Assembly: GCA_016214955.1 (NCBI GenBank)
Contig: JACRMN010000012.1
Location: forward strand, 372,001-436,000
Direction of reading: 5' to 3'
Source: Deltaproteobacteria bacterium
GTDB lineage: Bacteria; Myxococcota; Myxococcia; Myxococcales; Anaeromyxobacteraceae
Length of the DNA: 64,000 nt
Position numbers and translations under genes: made by a program. Every line of letters begins with the position of its first letter. Position 1 is the first letter of the stretch. The notes under the pieces were generated by a model, which saw nothing but the letters and a program-made list of their open reading frames with translations, searched no databases and had not been told where the DNA came from. Positions 51,376 through 60,325 of the stretch are shown in pieces.

Positions 51376-51501
51376 CGTCGGGGTCTCCGGGAGGCGCTTC
51401 CGTAGCATACCCCCGTGGCCGCGACCACCCGGCCGGCGGGGGCCTGGCCGGTGCCGCGCCACCCGCTTCCTTCGACGGGGAGCGCGTCATAGAGTGCCGC
51501 C

Positions 51502-53304
51502 GTGGCGCAGCTGCCCATCCGCATCGCCGGCCCCGGCGATCTCGAGGCCCCGGGCCGCCTCCTCGCCATCCTGGGCGTGGGGCTCACCCTGGTGGACCGC
51601 AACATGCGGGTCCAGTGGGCCAACGAGTTCGTCCGCAACTACGCCGAGGAGCTCTCCTGCGGGAGCGACCACTGCTTCTCGGCCCTGTGGCACAAGGAGA
51701 GCCGCTGCTCCGACTGCCTGCCGGTGCTCGTCTTCCGCACCGGCGAGCCGCGCGAGGGGCTCCGCGAGCGCGGCCGGCCCGGCGAGCCGCCCGAGACCTG
51801 GCGGGTGCGGGCCGTGCCCGTCCTCGACCAGGGCGGGGCGGTGGCCTGGGTGGCGGAGAGCCTGGTGCGGCTCTCGGGCGTGGTGCCGGAGCTGGCGGGT
51901 CGGGCGCCGGCGCTGTCGAGCGGCGCCGCCTTCGTCGTCATCGACCGCTCGGAGCGCATCGTCTCCTGGAGCCCGGCCGCGGCCCAGGTGTTCGGCCACT
52001 CGGTGGAGCAGGCGCTGGGCCGCCGCATCGACCTCATCGTCCCGCCGGAGCGCGTCGAGGAGGAGCGCTCGCTGGCGGCGCGCGTCGAGGCACAGGGGCG
52101 GGTGGGCCGATTCGAGACGGTGCGCCGCGCCCGCGACGGCCGCGACGTACCGGTGGCGCTGGAGGCGGTGGCGCTGCGCGACGAGGCCGGGGCGCTGGTG
52201 GGCCGCACCTGCGTCATCGAGGACCTCTCCACCCTGCACCAGCTCCGCGGCCGCGTGGCCGAGCAGGAGCAGCTCCTGGCCCACATCACCCGCGAATCGG
52301 CCGACGCCATCATCGGGGTGGACGCCGGCGGCCGGGTCACCAGCTGGAACCGCGGCGCCGAGCAGCTCCTGGGCCTGCCCCAGGAGGAGATGCTGGGTCG
52401 CTCGCTGGAGGGCATCCTGGCCCGCCCGCGCAGCGCCGAGATGCTGGTGCAGCTGGGCCAGCGCCGGCCGGTCCGGCCGCAGCGCATGGAGTGGCGCGAC
52501 GCCCGCGGCGAGACGGTGCCGGTGGACGTCTCGGTGGCGCTGCTCCCCGGCCCGGGCGGCGGGGCGGCGCTGGTGGCCCGCGACCTCTCGGCCCAGCAGC
52601 GGCTCGACAGGCAGCTGGTCCGCTCCGAGAAGCTGGCGGTGGTCGGCAGCCTGGCCGCCGGCCTGGCCCACGAGATCGGCACGCCGCTCAACGTCATCAG
52701 CGCCACGGCCGAGTACCTCATGCCCGAGGCCGGGCGCGAGGGGCAGGAGCGCCTCAGGGAGATCGTCGCCGAAACCGAGCGCATCAGCCGGCTGGTGCGC
52801 GAGCTCCTCTCCTTCGCCCGCGGCACGCCGCCGGGCCGCGTCCAGCTCCGGCTCTCCGAGGCGGTGGAGCGGGTGCTGCGCCTGCTGCGCTACGCGCTGG
52901 AGAAGGAGCAGATCGCGCTCACCTGCGACGTGCCCGAGGGCCTGCCGGCCCTGCAGGCCGACCCCGACGGCGTCCACCAGGTGCTGCTCAACCTGCTCAT
53001 GAACGCCGTCAGCGCCGTGGGCCGCGGCGGCCAGGTCGGCATCCGGGCCCGCCTCGCCGAGGCGGCCCGCGGCGATCGCGTCGTGGTGGTGGAGGTGCAC
53101 GACGACGGGCCTGGTGTTCCCGTCGAGGTGCGGGAGCGCATCTTCGACCCCTTCTACACCACGCGGCCCGAGGGCACCGGCCTGGGCCTGGCGGTCTGCT
53201 CGCGCATCGTGGCCGAGCACGGCGGCGACATCCAGGTGGGGGAGGGGCCGCTCGGAGGGGCCAGCTTCGTCGTCCAGTTCCCGGTCCGGGAGGAGGAGCG
53301 GTGA
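51502..53304 (+). CDS. PAS-domain histidine kinase with Cys-rich sensor
   Basis: 600 residues, no membrane helices. The first PAS (residues about 15-120) contains C53, C58, C69 and C72, in SCGSDHCFSALW and ESRCSDCLPV, a CxxC-type PAS seen in redox-associated kinases. Two further PAS domains start near GAAFVVIDRSERIV and DAIIGVDAGGRVTSWN. HisKA H390 lies in GLAHEIGTPLN. HATPase motifs are LLNLLMNAVSAV, VHDDGPGVP and GTGLGLAVC. The stop overlaps the start of the response-regulator gene by 4 bp, so they form a two-component pair. Confidence 0.9.
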   Translation: MAQLPIRIAGPGDLEAPGRLLAILGVGLTLVDRNMRVQWANEFVRNYAEELSCGSDHCFSALWHKESRCSDCLPVLVFRTGEPREGLRERGRPGEPPETWRVRAVPVLDQGGAVAWVAESLVRLSGVVPELAGRAPALSSGAAFVVIDRSERIVSWSPAAAQVFGHSVEQALGRRIDLIVPPERVEEERSLAARVEAQGRVGRFETVRRARDGRDVPVALEAVALRDEAGALVGRTCVIEDLSTLHQLRGRVAEQEQLLAHITRESADAIIGVDAGGRVTSWNRGAEQLLGLPQEEMLGRSLEGILARPRSAEMLVQLGQRRPVRPQRMEWRDARGETVPVDVSVALLPGPGGGAALVARDLSAQQRLDRQLVRSEKLAVVGSLAAGLAHEIGTPLNVISATAEYLMPEAGREGQERLREIVAETERISRLVRELLSFARGTPPGRVQLRLSEAVERVLRLLRYALEKEQIALTCDVPEGLPALQADPDGVHQVLLNLLMNAVSAVGRGGQVGIRARLAEAARGDRVVVVEVHDDGPGVPVEVRERIFDPFYTTRPEGTGLGLAVCSRIVAEHGGDIQVGEGPLGGASFVVQFPVREEER

Positions 53305-54722
53305 GCGAGGCGGCGGGGGCTGTGGCCGGACGGCCGCTGCAGGTGCTGGTCGTCGAGGACGACGCCCGGATGCTCGACATCCTGGTGCGTCACCTCGAGC
53401 GCATGGGCTACGCGGTCCGCGCCGCGCCGTCGGGAGGGCGGGCGCTGCAGCTCCTCGAGGCCGAGCCGGCCGACGTGGTGCTCTCCGACATCCGCATGCC
53501 CGGGATGGACGGGCGCACCCTGCTGCAGGAGGTGAAGGTCCGGCACCCGGCCACCAAGGTGGTGCTGATGACCGCCTTCGGCACCGTGGCGGACGCCGTC
53601 GAGGCCATGCAGGCCGGCGCCTACACCTACGTCACCAAGCCCTTCAAGGTGGAGGAGGTGGCGGCGGTCCTGCGCAACGCCGCGCGCGAGGCGGCGCTCA
53701 CCCACGAGGTCACCAGCCTGCGCAAGGTGGTCCGCGGGCGCTGGTCGCCCGACAGGCTCATCGGCAACTCGCCGCAGATGCAGGAGGTGCGGCGGCTCAT
53801 CCGCGAGGCCGCCGAGGTGGCGGCCACGGTGCTCATCACCGGCCGCAGCGGCACCGGCAAGGAGATGGCGGCACGGGCCATCCACTTCGGCAGCGCCGAG
53901 CGCGGGGCCGGCCCCTTCGTGCCGGTGAACTGCGCCGCCATCCCCGAGTCGCTCTTCGAGAGCGCCATGTTCGGCCACCGGCGCGGCGCCTTCACCGGCG
54001 CCGTGGAGAGCCAGGTGGGCTTCGTCGAGCAGTCGAGCGGCGGCACCCTCTTCCTCGACGAGGTGGGCGAGATCCCGGTGGGCCAGCAGGCCAAGCTGCT
54101 GCGGGTGCTGCAGGAGCAGGAGCTGACGCCGGTGGGCTCGCCGCGCCCGGTGAAGGTGGACCTGCGCGTCATCGCCGCCACCAACCGCAACCTCGAGGGC
54201 ATGGTCCGCCAGGGCGAGTTCCGCGAGGACCTCTACTACCGGCTCCACGTGCTCCGCATCCACCTGCCGGAGCTGGCCGAGCGGGCCGGCGACGTCCCCT
54301 CGCTGGCCGAGCACCTGCTCCTCGACATCGCCCAGGAGCACGGTGTGCCGGCCCTGGGATTCACCGAGGCGGCGCTGGCGGCGCTCACCCGCCACCGCTG
54401 GCCCGGCAACGTCCGCGAGCTGCGCAACGTGCTGGAGCGGGCCATCCTCGCGGCCCGGGGCCGGCGCATCGACGCCGCCGACCTCCCCATCATCGCCCTC
54501 GACGTGGCCGGGCGCACCGACGGGCCGCTCCCCAACGCCCGCACCCTGGCCGAGGTGGAGAAGGAGCACGTCGGCAAGGTGCTGGCGCTGTGCGGCTGGA
54601 ACCGGTCGGCCGCCGCCAAGGTGCTGGGCATCGACCGGCGCACCCTGTTCAGCAAGATCCAGCGCTACGGCCTCATCGGCCCGCTGCGGCACGGCCCCGA
54701 GGCCGACGACGAAGCCGAGTGA
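53301..54722 (+). CDS. Sigma54-dependent response regulator (NtrC family)
   Basis: 473 residues. Receiver domain: phospho-acceptor D63 in VVLSDIRMPGMDG, Thr in MTAFGTV and Lys in YVTKPFKVEE. AAA+ domain: Walker A TGRSGTGKEM, the sigma54-contact GAFTGA (residues 229-234) in FGHRRGAFTGAVE, and Walker B GGTLFLDEVGEIP. Fis-type DNA-binding domain: CGWNRSAAAKVLGIDRRTLFSKIQ. All are intact. It is translationally coupled to the kinase and lies just upstream of a bc1/cbb3 operon, whose start carries a sigma54-like promoter. Confidence 0.93.
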   Translation: MSEAAGAVAGRPLQVLVVEDDARMLDILVRHLERMGYAVRAAPSGGRALQLLEAEPADVVLSDIRMPGMDGRTLLQEVKVRHPATKVVLMTAFGTVADAVEAMQAGAYTYVTKPFKVEEVAAVLRNAAREAALTHEVTSLRKVVRGRWSPDRLIGNSPQMQEVRRLIREAAEVAATVLITGRSGTGKEMAARAIHFGSAERGAGPFVPVNCAAIPESLFESAMFGHRRGAFTGAVESQVGFVEQSSGGTLFLDEVGEIPVGQQAKLLRVLQEQELTPVGSPRPVKVDLRVIAATNRNLEGMVRQGEFREDLYYRLHVLRIHLPELAERAGDVPSLAEHLLLDIAQEHGVPALGFTEAALAALTRHRWPGNVRELRNVLERAILAARGRRIDAADLPIIALDVAGRTDGPLPNARTLAEVEKEHVGKVLALCGWNRSAAAKVLGIDRRTLFSKIQRYGLIGPLRHGPEADDEAE

Positions 54723-54761
54723 GGCCGCTGGCGGGCCGCATAGACATAGATAAGGTCTCGC

Positions 54762-54785
54762 CGCTCCCGCTCCCGCTCCCGCTCC
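54762..54785. repeat. CGCTCC hexanucleotide repeat, four copies
   Basis: CGCTCC repeats exactly four times, immediately followed by TCCC-rich DNA and the complementary GGGAGCGGG at 54800-54808. Each copy can pair with that element, so hairpins in several registers are possible. Confidence 0.75.
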
Positions 54786-54808
54786 CCTCGTCCCCGTCCG
54801 GGAGCGGG
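54778..54808 (+). terminator. Hairpin downstream of the response regulator
   Basis: A 9-bp stem, CCCGCTCCC (54778-54786) with GGGAGCGGG (54800-54808), and a 13-base loop. No T-run follows. It probably ends the two-component operon. Confidence 0.55.
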
Positions 54809-54913
54809 CAACGTACAAATCGATCCCAGAGCCCCTCCGACATTCCCGCCCCAGGGGCCGGACGAGTGCCCCGATTCCTCAGGAGTTCCGGGGGCCCAGC
54901 ACGCATTCCCGAC

Positions 54914-54929
54914 CGGCACCGCGCTTGCT
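54914..54929 (+). promoter_or_regulatory. Sigma54-like promoter before the electron-transport operon
   Basis: CGGCACCGCGCTTGCT matches the -24/-12 consensus TGGCACGNNNNTTGCW at 13 of the fixed or semi-fixed places by eye. The GG and GC elements are at the correct distance. Counting 12 bases from the GC puts the transcript start at about 54940, only 2 bases before the ATG at 54942. The transcript would then be essentially leaderless. Confidence 0.45.
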
Positions 54930-54941
54930 CTAGGCGGCCCC

Positions 54942-56714
54942 ATGGCTCGTTTCCCGATCGAAGTTCCCGAGGGGCGCTACTTCGACCGCCTGATCGCCTG
55001 TCGCGAGGGGTGCCCGGTGCACACCGACTCCCGCGGCTACGTCCAGGCTGCCGCCGCCGGCGACTGGGCGCAGTCCTACCGGATCGCGCGCGGCCCCAAC
55101 CCGTTCGCCTCCATCTGCGGCCGGGTCTGCGGGGCTCCCTGCGAGAAGGCCTGCCGCCGCGGCGCCATCGACGAGCCGGTCTCGATCCGCGCCCTGAAGC
55201 GCGCCGCCACCGAGCGCCACGGCCCCGAGGCCGTCGGCGACCTCGCGGCCACCCTGGCCCTGTCCACCGCCCCCGGCTCCCTCCATCCGGCGCCGCGCAC
55301 GGAGAAGGTCGCCGTGGTGGGCGCGGGCGTGGCCGGGCTCACCGCCGCCCACGACCTGGCGCGCCTCGGCTACAAGGTCACCGTCTTCGAGGAGAGCGGG
55401 GCGCCGGGCGGCATGCTCCGCACCGGCGTGCCGCTCTTCCGCCTGCCCCGCCAGGTGGTGCAGCGAGAGATCGACGCCATCCTGGCGCTGGGCGTGGAGC
55501 TCCGCTGCGGCGTCCGCGTGGGCTCGCAGGTGACGCTGCCCGAGCTGCGCGCCCAGGGCTACGCCGCGGTGCTCATCGCGGTGGGCCTGCAGAAGGCCCG
55601 CATGCTGGAGCTGCCCGGCGCCAAGCTGGCCGGCGTGGTCGGCGGCCTCGACTACCTCCGCGACTTCAACGACAAGAAGTCCATCGCGCCCATGGGCCGC
55701 GTGCTGGTCATCGGGGGCGGCAACGTCGCCTACGACTGCGCCCGCAGCGCCGTGCGCACCGCCGGCACCACGGGCGTGACCCTTGCCTGCCTCGAGGCGC
55801 TCCACGAGATGCCGGCCGACCAGGTCGAGATCGACGAGGGCGACGAGGAGGGGATCGCGCGGCGCAACCGGGTGGGCCCGGTGCGCTTCGTCGAGGGGCC
55901 GGACGGCAAGCTGGCGGGCGTCGAGGTCCGCAAGGTCTCGCGGGTCTTCGACGAGAACCGGCGCTTCGCCCCCGAGCTCGTTGCCGGCACCGAGGAGATC
56001 ATCCCCTGCGACACCGTGCTGGTGGCGGTGGGCCAGGCGGGCGACACCACCTTCGTCGCCGGGCTGCCCGAGGCGCAGCTCGGCCGCGCCGGCACCATCA
56101 TCGCCGACAAGCAGACCGGCAAGACCTCCATCCCCTGGCTCTTCGGCGCCGGCGACGCCGCCATGGGCCCCGGCCTCTTCATCGACGCCATCGCCCAGGC
56201 GAGCCGGGCGGTCCGCTCCATCGACGCCTTCCTGCAGAAGAGGCCGGTCGCCGAGGCCGAGGCGGTCCGCGGCTTCGCGGTGGAGGGCTCGCGCCAGGGG
56301 ATGTGGTCCAACTGGCTCGAGCTCGACCGCAAGGCGCCGCCGGTGGCCCCGGTCCAGAGCCGGGTGAAGTCGCTCGAGGAGCAGGTCGAGCTCTCGTACC
56401 CGGAGGAGGAGGCCCGCCGCCAGGGCGCCCGCTGCCTCCGCTGCGAGGTCGAGACCGTCTTCGACGGCAGCCTCTGCATCCAGTGCGGCGGCTGCTCCGA
56501 CGTCTGCCCCACCTGGTGCCTGCGCCTGGTCTCCCTGGACGAGATCGGCATGCCGCAGCCCGCGGGCCAGCAACTGAGCGCCATCATCAAGGACGAGGAG
56601 CGCTGCATCCGCTGCGCCGCCTGCGCCGACCGCTGCCCCACCGACGCCATCACCATGGAGCGGCTCTGCGGCTTCGAGCCCTGGGCGCCCATCGTGACCG
56701 GAGAGGCGGCGTGA
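54942..56714 (+). CDS. FAD/NAD oxidoreductase with N- and C-terminal 4Fe-4S domains (GltD-like)
   Basis: 590 residues. The N-terminus has CREGCPVHTD and CGRVCGAPCEKACRRG, the glutamate-synthase small-subunit-type Fe-S domain. FAD-binding VVGAGVAGLTAAHDLARLGYKV and NAD-binding VIGGGNVAYDCARSA follow. The C-terminal 100 residues hold two ferredoxin clusters, CIQCGGCSDVCPTWC and CIRCAACADRCPTDAI. Such modules move electrons between NAD(P)H and ferredoxin or quinone-linked partners. Being first in an operon with a bc complex and cbb3 oxidase suggests a redox input to that chain. There is no ribosome-binding site ahead of the ATG. A distant glutamate synthase role is unlikely because no GltB is present. 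Confidence 0.88.
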   Translation: MARFPIEVPEGRYFDRLIACREGCPVHTDSRGYVQAAAAGDWAQSYRIARGPNPFASICGRVCGAPCEKACRRGAIDEPVSIRALKRAATERHGPEAVGDLAATLALSTAPGSLHPAPRTEKVAVVGAGVAGLTAAHDLARLGYKVTVFEESGAPGGMLRTGVPLFRLPRQVVQREIDAILALGVELRCGVRVGSQVTLPELRAQGYAAVLIAVGLQKARMLELPGAKLAGVVGGLDYLRDFNDKKSIAPMGRVLVIGGGNVAYDCARSAVRTAGTTGVTLACLEALHEMPADQVEIDEGDEEGIARRNRVGPVRFVEGPDGKLAGVEVRKVSRVFDENRRFAPELVAGTEEIIPCDTVLVAVGQAGDTTFVAGLPEAQLGRAGTIIADKQTGKTSIPWLFGAGDAAMGPGLFIDAIAQASRAVRSIDAFLQKRPVAEAEAVRGFAVEGSRQGMWSNWLELDRKAPPVAPVQSRVKSLEEQVELSYPEEEARRQGARCLRCEVETVFDGSLCIQCGGCSDVCPTWCLRLVSLDEIGMPQPAGQQLSAIIKDEERCIRCAACADRCPTDAITMERLCGFEPWAPIVTGEAA

Positions 56715-56860
56715 CCGCCCTCACCCTCTGCCTGATCGTGGGCGGCCTGGTACTGGCGGCGAGCGCCGCCATCGCCTTCGCCGGCGCGGTCCGCGGGGGC
56801 CACCTCGACGACCTCGAAGAGACGAAGTTCCAGATGATCCGCGAGAAGGAGACCCGATGA
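56711..56860 (+). CDS. ccoS: CcoS-like cbb3-oxidase assembly protein
   Basis: 49 residues: one membrane helix (ALTLCLIVGGLVLAASAAIAF) followed by AGAVRGGHLDDLEETKFQMI. The A-x-x-G-x-x-DDLE motif is the conserved end of CcoS/FixS. CcoS is needed for haem/copper maturation of cbb3 oxidase. Its GTG overlaps the previous stop, and its TGA overlaps the Rieske ATG (ATGA). Its position apart from CcoG is unusual. Confidence 0.7.
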   Translation: MTALTLCLIVGGLVLAASAAIAFAGAVRGGHLDDLEETKFQMIREKETR

Positions 56861-57333
56861 GCGACCACGATTCCAAGGCGGCACCGAAGGGCCGCCGCGA
56901 GTTCCTGACCCTGCTGTCGGGCTCGGCCTTGACGGTGGCCGGCCTGGCCACCGCCGGCGCCAGCCTGGTCTACCTGCGCCCCCGCGTGACCTACGGGCCG
57001 CCCTCGCGCCTGTCGGTGGGCAAGCCCGAGCTCTACGGCTCCGGCTCCCAGGTGGCGCTGCCCGAGGCCAAGATGGTGATCCGGCGCCAGGGCAACAAGG
57101 TCGCCGCCATCAGCACGGTGTGCACGCACCTGGGCTGCACCGTGAACCCCAGCGAGACCGGCTTTGACTGCCCCTGCCACGGCAGCACCTACGACGAGCG
57201 GGGCGAGGTCACCGGCGGCCCGGCTCCCAAGGCGCTGGCCTGGTACCGCTGCACGCTCGCGCCCAACGGCGAGATCGTGGTCGACAAGCACCAGGTGGTC
57301 GCGGCCGACACCTTCCTGGAGATCCAGTCATGA
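56857..57333 (+). CDS. Rieske iron-sulphur protein
   Basis: 158 residues. A twin-arginine-type signal [13 protein letters not shown] leads a membrane anchor that is typical of bc-complex Rieske subunits. The 2Fe-2S ligands are C89/H91 in CTHLGCTVN and C105/H108 in [15 protein letters not shown]94 and C107 give the stabilising disulphide. It is the electron acceptor from quinol in the cytochrome bc complex whose other subunits follow. Confidence 0.95.
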   Translation: MSDHDSKAAPKGRREFLTLLSGSALTVAGLATAGASLVYLRPRVTYGPPSRLSVGKPELYGSGSQVALPEAKMVIRRQGNKVAAISTVCTHLGCTVNPSETGFDCPCHGSTYDERGEVTGGPAPKALAWYRCTLAPNGEIVVDKHQVVAADTFLEIQS

Positions 57334-58076
57334 GCATCCGCGAGGTCGCGGTCGCCGACGAGGCCGGCCTGCTGGGCCGCATCTACCGCTCCATCTTCCG
57401 CGTCCGCCCCGTCCCCCAGACCGAGCTGGAGCGGTCGCAGGCGGTGGCCTCGAACTTCTTCTTCCACATCCACTCGGCCAAGGTCTACGAGGAGACCCTG
57501 AAGTTCAAGAAGACGCTGGGGCTCGGCCTCTTCTCCCTCTTCACCTTCGTGGTGCTGGTCATCACCGGCATCCTGCTGATGTTCTATTACGTGCCGGCGC
57601 CGGAGCAGGCCTACCAGCGCATGCTCGACCTGCGCGGCGTGGTGAGCTTCGGCACCTTCCTGCGCAACATGCACCGCTGGGGCGCCCACGCCATGGTGGG
57701 CCTGGTGATCCTGCACATGATGCGGGTCTACCTCACCGGCGCCCACAAGGCTCCCCGCGAGCTGAACTGGGTCATCGGCGTGGTGCTGCTGCTCCTGACC
57801 CTGTTCCTCTCCTTCACCGGCTACCTGCTTCCCTGGGACCAGCTGGCCTACTGGGCCATCATGGTCGGCACCTCGATCGCCAGCTACGCGCCGGTGGTCG
57901 GCGACCAGATCCGCTTCTTCCTGCTGGGCGACGACGACGTGGGCCGCGAGGCGCTGCTGCGCTTCTACGTGCTGCACGTGGTCGTGCTGCCGGCAGTGCT
58001 CTCCGCCCTGATCGGCCTCCACTTCTGGCGCATCCGCAAGGACGGCGGCCTGGCCCGTCCCTCCACCGACGAGTAG
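57330..58076 (+). CDS. Cytochrome b, N-terminal half (b6-type)
   Basis: 248 residues with four core helices carrying the two b-haem His pairs: [23 protein letters not shown] and [29 protein letters not shown] and the Qo-side [13 protein letters not shown] are present. The protein is split from its C-terminal half, as in the b6/subunit IV arrangement. It overlaps the Rieske gene by 4 bp. It oxidises quinol at the P side and transfers electrons across the membrane. Confidence 0.95.
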   Translation: MSIREVAVADEAGLLGRIYRSIFRVRPVPQTELERSQAVASNFFFHIHSAKVYEETLKFKKTLGLGLFSLFTFVVLVITGILLMFYYVPAPEQAYQRMLDLRGVVSFGTFLRNMHRWGAHAMVGLVILHMMRVYLTGAHKAPRELNWVIGVVLLLLTLFLSFTGYLLPWDQLAYWAIMVGTSIASYAPVVGDQIRFFLLGDDDVGREALLRFYVLHVVVLPAVLSALIGLHFWRIRKDGGLARPSTDE

Positions 58077-58093
58077 CCCACGGAGCCCCCGAG

Positions 58094-58630
58094 ATGAACG
58101 CACGACCCCAGAACGCAGAGGCGCCGGCGCACGAGCGCTTCCCGCTGAAGCCCGGCAAGACCTACGGCCTCATGTGCGTGGTCCCCACCCGCACCGAGAA
58201 CACCGGGTCCGCCGCCGAGAAGCAGGTCCAGAGCTGGCCGGCCGCGCTGTCGCGCGAGCTGCTGCTCTTCCTGGTGACGGTGGTGGCCCTGGGCCTGGTC
58301 TCCTACTTCTTCAACGCCCCGCTGGAGGAGCCTGCCAGCGCGCTGCACCCGCCCAACCCGGCCAAGGCGCCCTGGTACTTCCTGGGCCTGCAGGAGATGG
58401 TCTCCTACTCGGCCTTCTGGGGCGGCATCGGCATCCCCGGCATCCTGGTGGGCCTGGCCATGGCGGCGCCGTACCTCGAGCGGAAGAGGGGCGGCGAGGG
58501 AGTGTGGTTCCACCACTCCCGCAGCGGCGCCAACTGGACCTTCCTCACGCTGATGACGACGCTCGGCATCCTCACCCTCATCGGCACCCTGTTCCGCGGC
58601 GAGAACTGGGCGCTCATCGTCCCCTGGTAG
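58094..58630 (+). CDS. Cytochrome bc complex subunit IV (C-terminal cytochrome b half)
   Basis: 178 residues with three membrane helices. The Qo motif region reads [12 protein letters not shown], equivalent to PEWYFL with the Glu replaced by Pro-Trp spacing; APWYF is the form common in b6f-type and many menaquinol-using complexes. [15 protein letters not shown] lies in the last loop. A 17-base gap separates it from the cytochrome b gene. Confidence 0.9.
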   Translation: MNARPQNAEAPAHERFPLKPGKTYGLMCVVPTRTENTGSAAEKQVQSWPAALSRELLLFLVTVVALGLVSYFFNAPLEEPASALHPPNPAKAPWYFLGLQEMVSYSAFWGGIGIPGILVGLAMAAPYLERKRGGEGVWFHHSRSGANWTFLTLMTTLGILTLIGTLFRGENWALIVPW

Positions 58631-58639
58631 GAGCGCGAG

Positions 58640-60325
58640 ATGAAGAAGATCGGCATCGCCACCCTCGTCGCCGCCGTCCTGGTCCTCGGGCTGCTGGGGG
58701 CCACCGTGGCCCGCTCCGGCACCGAGGACTGGCGCGGCTGGCAGACCCGGTACCTGGAGCAGTGGAAGGCAAAGGGCGGGACCGGCGCCCCTCCGCCCGT
58801 CGAGGTGAAGCAGGACCGCCTCCTCGGCTTCGGTGAGGAGCGCATCGATCGCTGCCGCAGCTGCCACGTCGCGGTCGACGACCCGCTCTTCAAGGACGGC
58901 AAGGAGCCGCTCCGCACCCACGTCTCCATCGCGCCGCACAGCTTCGGCGAGATGGGCTGCAGCATCTGCCACGAGGGCGACGGGCGCGCGCTCGACGCCG
59001 ACCTGGCCCACGGCAAGGACCACTTCTGGCCCGAGCCGCTGCTCCAGGGCGCCTTCATCGAGTCGGCCTGTGCCCGCTGCCACGTGGCGCCCTACCCGGC
59101 GGAGGCCAAGCACCTGCGCCGCGGCCGCGAGCTGTTCGAGAAGTACGCCTGCGTCGGCTGCCACACGGTGCAGGGCCTCTCCCGCGGCAACATCGGCATC
59201 GAGCTGACCGACATCGGCAACAAGCGCAAGCACGACTTCCTGCTGCAGAAGGTGGAGAAGCCGCGCTTCAACGTGCCGCTGACGCTGATGCCGCCCTTCC
59301 ACATCCCCGAGGCCGACCGCATCGACCTGGTGGTGTTCCTGAAGAGCCTGCGCGGCCCGACGCCCATCGCCGAGGATCCGATGGAGCGGCGCGCCCGCCT
59401 CAAGAGGTTCAAGAACGAGAGCCCGGCGGAGGTCGAGGTCTCGGTGGAGGCCGGCAAGAAGGCCTTCGAGGCCCGCGGCTGCATCTCCTGCCACAAGCTC
59501 GGCACCGCCGACGGCAAGCTGGCGCCCGACCTCGGCTACCTGGGCCTGGTGCGCAGCGCCGACTGGGTCGAGGCCCACCTCGCCGACCCGCGGCAGCACG
59601 TGCCCGGCTCCTCGATGCCCACCTTCTTCACCTCCAGGTCGGAGCGGAAGGCGCTGGCCACGTACCTGACGTCGCTCAACGGCCTCACCGCCCCGGCGGC
59701 GCCCGCCGAGCAGTACGCGCAGCTCTGCGCCCGGTGCCACGGCGAGAAGGGCGGCGGCGACGGCCCGGTGGCCGAGACCCTCGTTCCCCGGCCCCGCATC
59801 TTCACCAACGCCAAGTTCTTCAACTGGCTCCCCGAGGAGCGCGCCTACAAGGCCATCCGCGAGGGCGTGCCCGGCACCGCCATGCCACCCTTCGGCAAGA
59901 TCCTCGACGAGAAGCAGGCGCAGGCCCTGTTCGGCTGGGTCCGCACCAACTTCCTCGGCGAGCAGCGCACGCAGCCGCCGGTGCCGCGCAAGGTGCCGGA
60001 GAAGAACCCGGTCGCCTACTCGGCGGAGAGCGTCAAGCGGGGCAAGGCCGCCTTCCTGGAGCGCTGCTACGGCTGTCACGGCCGCATCGGCGACGGCAAG
60101 GGCCCCAACGCCCCCGACATGCTGCCGCGCCCGCGCAACCTGACCACGAAGTTGTTCTTCAAGGACGTACCGGACTCGCGTCTCTTCGAGTCGATCACCT
60201 ACGGCGTCGTCGGTACCGGGATGCCGCCGTGGGACATGCTGTCCGAGGACCAGCGGTGGGACCTCGTCAACTACGTCCGGTTCCTGTCGACCACGGGGCC
60301 GGCCGCAACCGGAAGGGGGCAGTGA
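58640..60325 (+). CDS. Heptahaem c-type cytochrome
   Basis: 561 residues with an N-terminal signal-anchor. Seven CxxCH motifs: CRSCH, CSICH, CARCH and CVGCH in the first 190 residues, then CISCH, CARCH and CYGCH in three cytochrome-c-like domains. Each of these has a Met in MPPF-like or MPTF/MPPW ligands: [14 protein letters not shown] and TGMPPWD. The middle segment [18 protein letters not shown] belongs to the fourth haem domain. It most likely accepts electrons from the Rieske protein and delivers them to the oxidase, replacing cytochrome c1 and the CcoP haem domains. The next gene starts 1 bp inside its stop. Confidence 0.9.
   Translation: MKKIGIATLVAAVLVLGLLGATVARSGTEDWRGWQTRYLEQWKAKGGTGAPPPVEVKQDRLLGFGEERIDRCRSCHVAVDDPLFKDGKEPLRTHVSIAPHSFGEMGCSICHEGDGRALDADLAHGKDHFWPEPLLQGAFIESACARCHVAPYPAEAKHLRRGRELFEKYACVGCHTVQGLSRGNIGIELTDIGNKRKHDFLLQKVEKPRFNVPLTLMPPFHIPEADRIDLVVFLKSLRGPTPIAEDPMERRARLKRFKNESPAEVEVSVEAGKKAFEARGCISCHKLGTADGKLAPDLGYLGLVRSADWVEAHLADPRQHVPGSSMPTFFTSRSERKALATYLTSLNGLTAPAAPAEQYAQLCARCHGEKGGGDGPVAETLVPRPRIFTNAKFFNWLPEERAYKAIREGVPGTAMPPFGKILDEKQAQALFGWVRTNFLGEQRTQPPVPRKVPEKNPVAYSAESVKRGKAAFLERCYGCHGRIGDGKGPNAPDMLPRPRNLTTKLFFKDVPDSRLFESITYGVVGTGMPPWDMLSEDQRWDLVNYVRFLSTTGPAATGRGQ

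Noticed and set aside
54723-54941. FNR/FixK-type box controlling the cbb3 operon
   Set aside because: No TTGAT-N4-ATCAA-like palindrome is visible in the region; only the sigma54-like element was found.
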